A DNA stretch of 64,000 bases, from the NCBI RefSeq assembly GCF_019649055.1, contig NW_026570309.1:124001-188000 (forward strand), given 5' to 3'. The DNA comes from Paramacrobiotus metropolitanus. Lineage: Eukaryota > Tardigrada > Eutardigrada > Parachela > Macrobiotidae. The notes beneath the pieces are model-generated. The model did no database searches. It saw only the letters and a list, made by a program, of their open reading frames with translations, and was not told the origin of the DNA. Shown here in pieces: positions 11,301 through 21,491 of the stretch (the first letter of the stretch is position 1; the number at the start of each line of letters is the position of its first letter). The translations under genes and the position numbers were made by a program.

Positions 11301-14194
11301 TTGTAGTGTTGTAATAAGTATTCGCTGAGCGATTACTGATAAAGCATGTTTTTAAGTTACAAAAATTATTTTCGATGATGTAGAACACACCACTGCATGT
11401 GGCGGCCCAGCACAACGCCTTGAAAACAGTTGCCTATCTTTTACAAGCCAATGCCCAATTAACGACAAATGATCATCAACTTACAGCGCTGGATTTAGCT
11501 ATAATGAATAAACAGAAGGATGCCGTATTGGCGATGATTGGGAGCGATCGGTAAATTTCAATGGTGTCGAAAATGTCGCGTGCAAGCGCGGACTACAAGA
11601 AAATTATCTTTGTACAGATGGACGCAAATCTTCACGCAGCCGTCATCACTATTTAAATGGCCGGTGCTTGGACTGATCGAAGAATTACCGGGGGTTATGC
11701 TGGTAGGAAACGGGGATTTCTGCTTATTCCACAATGTTAAAGGTTAAGAAGTCCACATTTTGCAGAAAGTGCTGGATAAATGTGCTACCACGGCAAGCAG
11801 CGGCTCGCTGTCGAAGAACTTCTGGGTAAGGGTCATCGTATATAATATTGCTGCAGGCAGCAGCGTTTACTCATTAACCTTTAAAACAAACTTAAGACCC
11901 AAGGTTTATAATGTGTTTCATGTGGTTTAAATGTTTATAATGTTTACATGTGGTTTATAATGTTTATAATGTGTTATAATGATACTTATGTGTTTCAGGT
12001 GCGATACGATTTCGAATTACTGGAACCGAAAACCGAGACTAAAGGCCTAAAAATTCCATCCAAAAGACATCCGCTTCAAGTGTTAAATGTATGGCTGTTA
12101 TAAAATCATTTGCGACATTCAGAAATACCTATTTTACTGAAAAATACTTCCAGTTTAAATAAAGACATTACTTGCTTTTGTAGCACATGACGGCATATAA
12201 GCGAACCGAACTTCTGGAACATCCAGTGTGTACCCGCTATCTGGATTCCAAATGGCACACTTACGGAGTGTATTTTCACTTCTCCGGCTTGTTGCTGTAC
12301 ATTACCTTCGTCACCCTGCTGACCTATCTGATCCTCCAGGGAATAGAAATGGACCTGCGGCCCAATGTTCGCAAACTGGATCTGGCCCGCATCAAGACCC
12401 ATCTGCCGGATTTCAATGGGACGAAGTTTGGACCTATCGATTTGACTGCGGCAGAAGAAGACCTGACCACGTTGGACGGGACACTGGTAGCGTTGGTGAT
12501 CATTTTTGCTGCGATCCATCTGGCCAAAAAGGGTCTCCAGTTAATACAGCAAGTAAGTACAGTAAGGTTTGTTCACAATGCTGCTCCACGACACACTGAC
12601 TTTGGAGTACTGTCGTTGATGCAGAAATGGCGATTCATTTTCGAAGTGCGTAATTATTTCGAGCTGACCCTGTACATTGCAACACTGGTGTTTTGTGCGG
12701 CGGCTCTGGACGGAGCGGATTATTACATGTCCTGGGAGACGCAGTGGTTGGTTGGCGCGACGGCGGTTTTCTTTACATGGGTCAATCTTTTCTTCTGTCT
12801 GCAGCGGTAAGTTTGTTGTGTTCTGTTTACCGTAAACAATGATTTCCTGTACTTCTCGCTAAATTCTTGTTAACATTTTCAGTTATGGCGAGATCGGTCT
12901 GCATGTGATCATCCTGTTAAGGGTCATGCGGACCCTAGTCCAGGCAATGTGCGTGTTATTTGTTGTGGTACTGGCCTTCAGTCTGACCTTTACCGTTCTG
13001 AATCCAATGAAGATTCTTCCGGATGATCCCGATTTCTATGAGGTAAAATGGTTTTAGTTCGGCAAATACGAGAATGGAATTAATGCTCAGTGATCACGAA
13101 AACTGAAAACTTGAGTTATTCGCAGCAAGATCATGACAAAGACCACCTTGACGATATCTACTTCACCTCCTATTCGACGCTGCAAACTTCGATTTTGCGC
13201 GTATCAGACCAGATGATTGGAGATGCCGATGGTAAAGATCTTACTTTTCGACGATGAGGTGACAAAACTCAATGCCTGTCTGCTTTTGCAGTGATCGCTA
13301 ACTTCATCACTCCCATCCAGAACAAAGTTCTGCTTTTTCCCAACGCTACCTACATTCTGGCGATGCTGTCCATGGGCATTGTAACGATGCTTGTTCAGGC
13401 TTTAATTGTAAGAATGACGGTATGCCTGAGCGGCCTTTTTTTAATAAATCGTACTGCTTTTAGAATGGCCTCACTTTGGGTGACATTCGTAAAGTGCGAG
13501 ACACACTGATATTGCGCCGCAAAAAGATGCAGGTTGACCTCCACACCGAAATCGAAGAGAAACTACCGCAGAGACTGTTGAATCGATGGCGCAAGACCAG
13601 CGTGATGGTATATCCGAACCGTCTGAAATCCCGCTTCTTAAAGGTCACTCATACAATTTTAGTAGTAACTTTTAAAGCAATGTTTCGTTTAGTAACTAAA
13701 TTGCGCGGACAGTGGATATTACATTTTCGTTTTGTTATTTTATGTCGCACTGCAGGGAGTCTTTCGCTACTTGACCAATCCAAACATTGAAGTCGATAAC
13801 GATGACGATACGGATGGCACACTGAACAAACAAAACGGCGACTGGGAGAAAAACGCTGCGGCGATCCGAACGGAACTAGACAAACAAGATAAAATGCACC
13901 TTGTCGTGTTATCATTGTCTTTTGATTTATTGGCCGGTATTGGTAGTAATATAATTATTATTCTCACTTGTTGCATATAGAACGGACAGTTTAACAGCGA
14001 AACTGGAGCAAGAGCAGGAGTTGCTGCGCTTGATTGCCATGCAATTGGGGCTGCCGTTGGAGAACGACACCGGCAGTATGAATGGTATAAAACACCAGAG
14101 AACATTTAGCCGCTACGTCAGCCTGCGTCGCACAGCGTCACGACGGCAACGAAGAAATGATAAAGCCCAGTCGAAAAGTTCAAATTCCGTCTGA
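8321..14194 (+). CDS. TRPA1: TRPA-family ankyrin cation channel, copy B (complete)
   Basis: A complete TRPA channel model of 23 exons and 1166 aa, close to the usual TRPA1 length of about 1100-1200. Exons: 8321-8434, 8557-8713, 8786-8964, 9360-9713, 9783-9965, 10198-10398, 10482-10648, 10714-10787, 10857-10941, 11067-11119, 11202-11263, 11384-11550, 11618-11702, 11766-11825, 11999-12079, 12184-12552, 12625-12806, 12883-13042, 13126-13231, 13292-13407, 13464-13643, 13756-13907 and 13981-14194. All phases close; the 13907 donor is weak and the least certain. Roughly the first 650 residues are ankyrin repeats (KTPLHVAAAL, STPLHLACAR, MTPMHRAAMF, NTPLHVAAQH). The six-helix channel follows, with pore SDQMIGDADV, then VDLHTEIEEKLPQRLLNRW and a basic tail. 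B is the divergent member: it lacks the intron that A and C have before S1, and it has extra introns in the last ankyrin exon, S4-S5 and the pore. Start at 8321 is the first ATG in frame; an upstream exon cannot be excluded. Confidence 0.88.
11895..11990. repeat. Short imperfect repeat in TRPA-B intron
   Basis: Imperfect tandem copies of a TTTATAATGT-like unit inside the intron 11826-11998 of TRPA copy B. It is simple AT-rich expansion with no evidence of function. Confidence 0.6.
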
Positions 14195-14315
14195 TGTTGT
14201 GTTGATTGTGCACATTCTGAATGAACTGAAGTAATCTCCGCTAAATTGTTCTGCGTTTGTAAATTGCACAGCATCCAACTTATCTATTGTTTTGTACAGC
14301 TGCACGGTATTATTT

Positions 14316-14334
14316 AATAAAAACTGTTAATAAA
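14316..14334 (+). terminator. Polyadenylation signals of TRPA copy B
   Basis: Two AATAAA hexamers, at 14316-14321 and 14329-14334, lie 122-140 nt after the TRPA-B stop codon, a normal distance for a metazoan 3'UTR end. Confidence 0.6.
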
Positions 14335-14659
14335 ATTTCTCACTTCGTGGCTGGTTTTAACGTTTAAGTGTGATTAGCCAGCACTGTGATTAGAAACACT
14401 GTGATTGTACCTGCCTGGGGAAAAAGGCGAGTTTTCGGGACATTTCACCGTAAAATTTATTTGCAAACCAACTTCAGATTCGCAATCAGTGCATCAAATT
14501 AGGTAAGGAAACTTGCTTTTAAGAGAAGATTGTATCGAGTAGTTCTCAATCGCCGATTCGCTACAGACAACCATAAACTAAAACAACCTTCTCTGCTTTC
14601 TACAACCAATTTCCAAAGCTTCACACTTAACACCGCCGCCAGCTTGCCGTAAGCGTTTC

Positions 14660-15056
14660 CGACCTTCTATGCTAGTCCAGGTCTGGTCTGTAAACTGTGG
14701 TGTAAACTCGCTCTGCGAAAGGTCATCTGGCCCCTGCAATTATGCAACGCCAGATCGTAATCGTTATAACGAGCAGAAAACTATTCTGTGCACTGCAGTC
14801 CAAGCGGAAAAGGCTGACAGCGCTTGCTAAGCCATTGATCATTAGGATAAAGCAAGCAATCTAAAATTGTAACGCTAGGGAAGCGAAACGCTTACCTTTC
14901 TCTCGGGATTGTATGCGCTGCTGCCATTAGTTTGAATATTTCGGTAACTGCTCTTCACCGGCCGAGACCTATGCCGCATTTACTAATAACAGCACTGGCA
15001 ATATCAGTGCAGTTTCCGAAGGAGCGAACGGTTCTGCAGCAGGTATAACCGTATAA
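14660..15056 (+). pseudogene. Decayed copy of the ten-cysteine secreted-protein gene
   Basis: Two separated segments resemble the intact gene at 17692-18784. The stretch around 14680-14850 matches its upstream region (about 17300-17480). The stretch 14931-15056 reads GNCSSPAETYAAF, matching the C-terminal ENCPTAAETYDAY of the intact protein, then runs on to a TAA. A TAG directly precedes 14931, as if an acceptor were kept. The signal-peptide exon and most cysteine-bearing sequence are gone, so no full product is possible. Orientation and order agree with the intact module, supporting a duplication followed by decay. Confidence 0.55.
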
Positions 15057-16109
15057 TCATATTACACTTGCAAATTAGTAACACCGGTCACCGTACAGAC
15101 TGTATAGGGCCGATTCTATGCCGTGGAAATCGTACCAAATACCAATCAAAATTGTAATACTTGCAGAGAGATTTTGAAGCTGTGGTCGCTGGGTTTGGAA
15201 TTGTTAGAGAAGCGCATCTTCACAAGTAGGCGCATTGTTAAGACTCACAAAAGTGGAAATCGACCAGTCGGTCCATAGTTCAGAATCAGGAAAATAGGAA
15301 ACAGGAAACTAATGTACAATGGCGTGCACTGGTTGACCGGAGCACATGTACAGCAGACCGGAGTACTACATAAAAACAGATCCATTGCGCATAAATCGCC
15401 AGGCAGCACTGGGTGCGAACAGACAAGTGCTTGGTTACGCAACCCTTTCTCTTCCTACGAACGTAACGAAGCGTTTCTAAATCGCGATTTGCGGAGGATC
15501 ACTGCTCTGAATCTGAAATAATGCATATTGTACATGCCTACGGCCTATATTCGCACAGAACCAAAATCTGGGATTTAATTGGTGACATTGTAACAGGCAT
15601 TCGTAGAAGTATGCAGTAAGTGCATTGCGGTGGTTTCCAGCACCGATGTCCAGTCTCGATGCACCTCCTCCTTTCAACTTGAGGGCGGAAAACCTGCTTT
15701 AGGTAGTGCGGATATACTGCTCACTTATGACCAACGTCTGGATGTACAGTAGATATTGCCAGTGCTGTTATTGACTCGATCATAATGCGAAAAATACGTT
15801 TACTACGTGTATACTGCAAGAGATCTGTAAATCTATACAAAATTAATAACATCTTTTAGCAATTGCTGCAAGCAGGTTACTGGTCGCTTGAACACATGTG
15901 AGCCGAAGACTTAATAGGACAATAATGTCGAAAAGCGTCATGCTCACCCGCTTTTGACACCGAAGGGGGAAGTACTTATCTATACAACCAGTACTTATTT
16001 AAAATTACCTCCGCCCAGAATTTTTTTCGCTGTTGTTTTACGTAAAAGCTAAGTGCCGCTTAGATAAGGAGCAACGTACTCGTAGTTGCTGATTTTGATG
16101 GCAGTACGG
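15057..16109. other. Intergenic within the decayed module
   Basis: Non-coding sequence between the two gene remnants of the decayed module. Short frames on both strands show no signal peptide, cysteine pattern or known domain. Confidence 0.5.
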
Positions 16110-16362
16110 TTGGTTAATGGGAATACGCCGAACCAGCCCGAACTACACTCTGTACACGCATTCTGCAGCACCATGCAGTGTGGCTGCATTAGGCCAAGCC
16201 AAATTTAACCCGGGCTAACAATAAGAAAATAAGGGAAAAGAAGGAACGTCACGGTTTGGAGGACAGCAAGCTCTTCGTCCTTAAGGTCGCCAAAATCGGG
16301 GACGCCAGTCCGTATCCGTTGCTCATACCCAGGTCGGCGGCATTACTGTAGCCGCTGCATCA
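16110..16362 (-). pseudogene. Decayed copy of the Gly/Tyr-rich secreted-peptide gene (last exon and 3' flank)
   Basis: The minus strand at about 16359-16248 reads SGYSNAADLGMSNGYGLA, matching the second exon of the intact gene (20668-20565, ...GLGGLGMNNGYGLA...). It then loses the family frame and stop. The 3' flank also matches: 16120-16210 aligns with 20405-20515, including a shared AACCAGCCCGAAC block. I could not find a counterpart of the signal-peptide exon, so this is a partial or decayed copy. Confidence 0.65.
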
Positions 16363-16399
16363 GGCATTCTAGTGTACGAAAAGGTCACACATGCTGCTC

Positions 16400-17064
16400 G
16401 ATGTTTTCGCAACGTGTGCAATGCCCGGCAGGAGCAGGCAGAGGCAGGACACGTTCACCTAGCGGCACTAGTGCTGCGGAACTTCTCATTAAAGATTGAG
16501 TCGGTGCTATTTTTTTCAGATTTATAGATTTATTGATATTCAGAAAACTACAGTAATTTCGTTCTTTCCTCCTATACAATTTAAAAGGATTTTTTCACAG
16601 CGTCAGAGCGACAGTGAAGAAATGACAGGAGGTCGTACGTAGCGCAGAATGCTTACTATTCAAGTGAAACGGTTGCGCGTATTCCGAATGATCTGGGATG
16701 ACCTTTGCCGGGTCAAGTTGCTTTGCGAATGATCGCCGTAATTTTATAGGTTTTGTAATTATGTCTTTATTTACGGCTACGATTAATTAGTAAAGTTAAT
16801 TACGTACACATTTTCTCACTTTGTTGCAAGTAAAACTGTAAAGAATGACTGGCCAAATATGCACAGTTACTGTACTGCAGAGCTGCGCTGAATCGGTGTC
16901 AACCGAAAAGCGGTAAGCGCTGCTACAATCATGAGCAATTTTTTTAAACCAGATTTGGATAGATAACCGCAAAGTATTTAGTGGCGAATTATTACTGTTG
17001 CCTATGTGAAGCCTTGAATTGTACACAGTATAACTAAGATGCAGTCAACTTTGTTTATATTTTT
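16400..17064. other. Intergenic, no features seen
   Basis: AT-rich sequence between the decayed module and the palindrome cluster. No coding or RNA gene was supported on either strand. Confidence 0.5.
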
Positions 17065-17084
17065 CATGAGGTTCGAACCTCATG
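17065..17084. repeat. Perfect 20-bp palindrome
   Basis: The sequence equals its own reverse complement around the centre TTCGAA. It lies 11 bp before a much longer perfect palindrome. It contains GGTTCGAACC, which looks like a tRNA T-arm/B-box, but no tRNA body surrounds it. Confidence 0.9.
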
Positions 17085-17095
17085 TCGAACCTCGA

Positions 17096-17167
17096 AAGAT
17101 GTCAAGGAAATAACAAGTTAGAGATGTAAGATCTTACATCTCTAACTTGTTATTTCCTTGACATCTT
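17096..17167. repeat. Perfect 72-bp spacerless palindrome
   Basis: Two 34-base arms match without error around a central GATC, itself self-complementary, so all 72 bases form an uninterrupted inverted repeat. It could extrude as a cruciform or form a 34-bp RNA hairpin. It sits at the border between the decayed and the intact secreted-protein modules. Confidence 0.95.
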
Positions 17168-17691
17168 CAGTGTCTGTTATGCAAAAGCTCTTATGATTGC
17201 TTATGCCTAATCATACGGCACAACGCATGGTGTGCCCCTGCCAGAAGAAATCTGGGGTAATAAAGTTGCCTTGTCTTGTCGTGTGTACCTGCACGCTGCG
17301 CTCCATAGTGCAGGTCTGATCTAAAAAAAGATATCAACTGCTCATTTTGCAGAGCGTAGCACTTAGCAGGTCCCTGAAATTAGTTAACACGAGATCGCAA
17401 TCATTATTGCATAGAATACTGTACTGCCCGTTGCATTCGGGACAGAGGAAGTCAACAGCTTTTCTTATCACAATGATCAGTATATTAATGTTTAACGAGC
17501 CATTTAAAAATTATTATGCGTAAACATATACCGCTTACTGCACAGTGCACACGAAACACTTTGCGCATATAAAGCGGGCACATTAGGCAGTTCAAATTTT
17601 AAAATTCCGCTGTTCGTAAAATTGGGAAGTGTAATAGTGCAGCGAAACTCACTTCATTAAGCTGCAGTCCAAGCAGTTTGCAGTCCAAGCA
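17168..17691. other. Upstream region of the ten-cysteine secreted-protein gene
   Basis: Non-coding sequence leading into the gene at 17692. The part 17300-17480 is the one that has a diverged copy at about 14680-14850. Confidence 0.5.
17568..17573 (+). promoter_or_regulatory. TATA box candidate
   Basis: A TATAAA flanked by GC-rich bases lies 119 nt upstream of the ATG at 17692. It is consistent with a focused promoter, but position alone supports the call. Confidence 0.4.
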
Positions 17692-18784
17692 ATGTATTTT
17701 GCATCTGGTATATTAGTCGCTTTTTCCGCCCTGGTGAACATCGTCGCTCCAGCAGTTCAAGTGCCGACATGGAGATGTGATTACGCCACGGTATTGCCGT
17801 GCTACATACCCTTTCAAACGTACATTATGAGTCCCGAAGGACAGACGATGATAGGAAGTCAACGATATGAAATAGCTGAAACCCAGTTCGACACTCTCTG
17901 CAGGTAAAACAAAATTAAAAATTCTGATAAATCTGGTGCACTGGAAGTCTGCATGTATGGTTTACAAGACATAAGCACTGCGCAGAATGCAGACTCTGTA
18001 ATCTCCACTGTAGGGTAAGGTATCGCATACTAAATTAATTTATATGGTGTGTGTGATATAATTTCACGACTTTCCGGTACTTGTACTACAGAATCGCCAC
18101 GGAATTCGTCAGTTGTGCACAGCGGAATCTGAACACTTGTATCCCGTTAAATCTGACGGATATCCATGAAGCCGTTGCCGGTGTGTCCCAGCTAACCGCC
18201 GCTTGCCAACGCCCGGGGGCGTACGACAAATATCGGACCCTGGACCCTGGCAAAGTGTGCAGAGAGAGTGCAGCAGCACACTCCCAGCAATGGGAGGGCA
18301 TCGTACTGCCTTAACGCCGGGCCTTTATCGTCATCGTTGGTGCAGATTGGAGCTCCAGAGTATTTCGGCACCAGTGAGCGTGAGCGAATTGAAGCCACAC
18401 AGTGGAGTAATGGACATTTCTTGAAACTTTTGTGCTGGTAAACAAACATATTCGATAAACTTGGATTAACGTATACGTATCGATCTTTCGGTGTTAAAAC
18501 TGCTTAAGTCCAGATTAGCCAATATTGGTTACAAGAAACACCGTTAACTGTTTCAACGAACACTTACATGTATTGCGACCCATGATTACAGCGGAATCCA
18601 ACGGCAAAAGGAATGCTTCGGGAATATGTTGGACACTGTGTGCGAACCGGAAGCGAGGCAATTGGTCGATGCTGCGATAGCGGAAGTCAAGAACACGTTC
18701 GGATGTAATGGAGCTCGTGTAGAAAACTGTCCGACGGCGGCCGAGACATATGACGCGTATGGCACCCCCCACAAAATGACTTAA
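17692..18784 (+). CDS. Secreted ten-cysteine protein of unknown function
   Basis: Exons 17692-17903, 18092-18220 and 18592-18784 close in phase and give 177 aa ending in TAA. Residues 1-22 form a hydrophobic signal peptide. The mature part has ten cysteines, at 29, 37, 70, 79, 87, 109, 122, 131, 152 and 160, so five disulfides are possible. Spacings of seven or eight residues recur (29-37, 70-79, 79-87, 122-131, 152-160), hinting at an internally repeated fold. Some nematode secreted families have similar paired-cysteine spacing, but I do not recognise the family. The exon 2 donor (GTACGA at 18221) was chosen because it restores phase; reading on gives a stop at 18314. A TATA candidate lies upstream and AATAAA is at 18927. 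A decayed paralogue lies at 14.7-15.1 kb. Confidence 0.72.
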
Positions 18785-18926
18785 ATAATTAAATCAGATG
18801 TTCTCCGGCGACTCACGTAAAGTACGTTTCCTGTGGAACATTCTGTTTCATGTGAAATTAAATGAAATGCTCAATCGTATATTGCACCATTAGGGTGAAC
18901 TTATTAGCGAGGCATTGAGATATTTG

Positions 18927-18932
18927 AATAAA
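18927..18932 (+). terminator. Polyadenylation signal candidate for the ten-cysteine gene
   Basis: AATAAA 143 nt after the stop codon at 18784. Confidence 0.45.
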
Positions 18933-19479
18933 TACATAAAATGCCGCTCCCGCGCGAACTGAAACTATCCGGACTTACAGGTACAGAGTCCTCTGTACTT
19001 GTTAAAGTACAAAGGAGACGATTGGACCCAACAGGGAAAACAGCAGAATTCAGGTTGCCGAGGTGTCTACGTTGTCGTTTACTGTTTTGCGAAACATGAT
19101 GTACCGACCGTTGAATGGATGCGAAAGCGCTAATCAGATCTTGGCATGTAGATGCCGCCACGGTTTCACGCATGAGTTGTCGCATGATAGATTGTCTGAA
19201 AGTGAGATTTAAGATGCCATCTTCCCACTCTTCGGATTCTGGCTCGTTTGGTTCGCTGTTCGAAACTTATTTCCCACCGGGAGAAGCAAATAAAACGATA
19301 AACTGTAAAATTTTGCTCGGTCTGCCGGCAGATATCGTGTATTTCCGTTGCATATGTGGTACTGTTAGTAATAATTATTACTGCTGTTAATGAACGCATA
19401 AAACATGAACCAGACTAAATTATTTACAATATGGGCGGAGAAAGCCGGGTTTTGCTATGTTTCTTCACTGCCGAGTCCA

Positions 19480-19960
19480 GACTTGGCCCATCTTTTGGGT
19501 GAGGTGAAAATTTTTCCCATTTTTCCCAGCCCATCTCACCTTTAGGTAAAATGAGGATGAGGTGGGAAAGAGCCGCAGATGAGGTGAGATGGGCTGGGAT
19601 TGTTGAAAGATGGGATGGATCCAGAAAACAAATAAAAATAAAAATGTTGATATTTTCATATTTTCATCTGTTTTCAGGCTAGGAGCATGTAAAATGCATT
19701 CGAGCTAAAACTAAAATTTTCCGGCGATTTTATCAATAAGTAATTATATTTTCTTGGGAACCAAAAAGCAACTCTATGGTATGCGGAAAAACTTGCGAAA
19801 TTAACGACGCTGAGCCTGTAAAAAATGGGGATGAAAATGAGGTCCAAAGGTGAGATGGGCTGAAAATTTGAGTGGCCGGAGGTGGGCTGGGCTGGGAATA
19901 AAACTGTGAAGGTGGGGGTGGGGTGAAAGTGGGATTAAAAGCGAAAATGGGCCAAGTCTG
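19480..19960. repeat. TGGG/CCCA-rich low-complexity tract with inverted repeat
   Basis: A G-rich tract built of variants of GATGAGGTGGG and GAGATGGGCTGGG. It contains a perfect 17-bp inverted repeat, 19525-19541 against 19582-19598, with a 40-base loop, and a third related segment near 19850-19890. Long open frames on the minus strand here are a side effect of composition and are not called. Confidence 0.75.
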
Positions 19961-20564
19961 CTGCCGACTCCGAAAATGAATGGGATACAGTCTGACAGCG
20001 TGCGACCCATCGCCTTCGAAATATAAAGCAAAATAAGAAGCGCACGTGAGAAAAATTAGTACAAAATTAGTACAATCCCGTGTATGTATTAATGCATTAC
20101 TTACGGCGGTAAAAGATGATTCTACACACATGGTTTCACAAGCAAAATACTATTTTAATAATATTTGACGATTACAATTAACACCCTATAAATTACTCTA
20201 GTCCTATTATTATGCTATAATAATTTTTCGAATTTTACAAGCCAATCACAAACATCAGTAATATTAAAAGCTGTTTGTAATGCTTTGATACCGTAAAAAA
20301 AGCCACTCAACAACATGCCATATTCCGGATTGGCATTAACGTAGTGTCATATACCTATGTAAGTACCATCTGCTGTCCATTCTTCCGGCTTTATTCATAT
20401 GGTTGACAATGAGATAACACGGAACCAGCCCGAACTTGACACGCATTCAGCGGTCCTGCATCACCGTGTATCGGTCGTTAAACTAGGCCAGCCCATTTTA
20501 ACCCGGACAAGAAAATAACGAAAAGAAGGATGCATGTCACGGTTGAAAGGCGGCGACTGGCTCT
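19961..20564. other. Intergenic, 3' flank of the Gly/Tyr-rich gene
   Basis: Non-coding AT-rich sequence. The part near 20400-20520 is the 3' flank that is also preserved next to the decayed copy at 16.1 kb. Confidence 0.5.
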
Positions 20565-21339
20565 TCATCCTATAAGGCCGCCTAACGGGAGCGCCAATCC
20601 GTATCCGTTGTTCATGCCCAGGCCGCCTAATCCCACGGCATTATTGTAGCCGTAACCGTAGCCGGATGCTGCAGAGATTAATCATTCAAATTAGTTCATA
20701 ATATTGTTACACATTTATATAAACTTAATTGATATTCTAGGTCTATTACATTTATTATAATTATTATTGTGTTACATCTAACTTCTCGTGTTAACTGGGA
20801 CAAATTCTTCATTTGATTGTATTAGACTGAGTGGTGCTCGTTGCTGTACATATTGAAAAATAAAATCTCACTGATATTGTATCACATTAACTTAATTCGC
20901 CCTTTGTTTCTGCAACTTTTTCAAACATTTTAACTTACTAATTAAGTTAGGTTAAATAACGAAGTAGACCCAATGGTTAACATGTTTATATGTTTTTTTG
21001 TAAATGTGTTAATAAAGCTGATCGAAAGTTATGCCGGAGATGGTAATTTCGACTTTTTTCTATATATTTTGGTCAAATTAATAAATCATGCAGGAAACTA
21101 TACTGTTTAGCGTATAAGATTGCTGTAATTAAATTAAAAGACTGTAACTTACAAATTCCTTGAAGTTGGCTCTGCAGACCGGCAAGTTGTCCACCGTAGC
21201 CCAGTCCGGCGCCCACGCCCAGCTGGCGTCCCTGACGTCCCATGTTGCGTCCCTTCGATCTCAATGAAGCTCCCGACGCGCTTCCGCACAATAGGATACA
21301 ACAGCAAAACAAGAAAGCCAAAACCAGGGAGAGCCTCAT
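20565..21339 (-). CDS. Small secreted Gly/Tyr-rich peptide
   Basis: Minus-strand exons 21339-21153 and 20668-20565 close in phase and give 96 aa ending in TGA. Residues 1 to about 24 form a strong signal peptide (LVLAFLFCCCILLCG). A basic patch (RSKGRNMGRQGRQ) follows, then a Gly-, Tyr-, Leu- and Asn-rich tail containing GYGYGYNN and GLGGLGMNNGYG. This composition is seen in cuticle or structural peptides and in some antimicrobial peptides, and the sequence does not decide between them. A second in-frame ATG lies at 21360; I chose 21339 because it starts directly before the hydrophobic core. A decayed paralogue exists at 16.1-16.4 kb. Confidence 0.75.
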
Positions 21340-21483
21340 TTTAATAAAGTTACGAGTCACGACGTAAACAGATGGCTGAATGACACTGGCAACGAAAGGT
21401 CACACTGGTAAAATGCACTGCTAAGGTGATTTTGGCCGCAGTTAAAATAAACTCGCATCACGATTATGCAGTTTAGCAGTGCC

Positions 21484-21491
21484 TTTAAATA
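21484..21491 (-). promoter_or_regulatory. TATA-like element upstream of the Gly/Tyr-rich gene
   Basis: TATTTAAA on the minus strand, about 145 nt upstream of the ATG at 21339. The other two secreted-protein genes in the window have TATA-like elements at similar distances. Weak evidence alone. Confidence 0.35.

Noticed and set aside
17068-17084. tRNA gene suggested by GGTTCGAACC
   Set aside because: The box is explained by the 20-bp palindrome; no acceptor stem, D-arm or anticodon arm can be folded around it.
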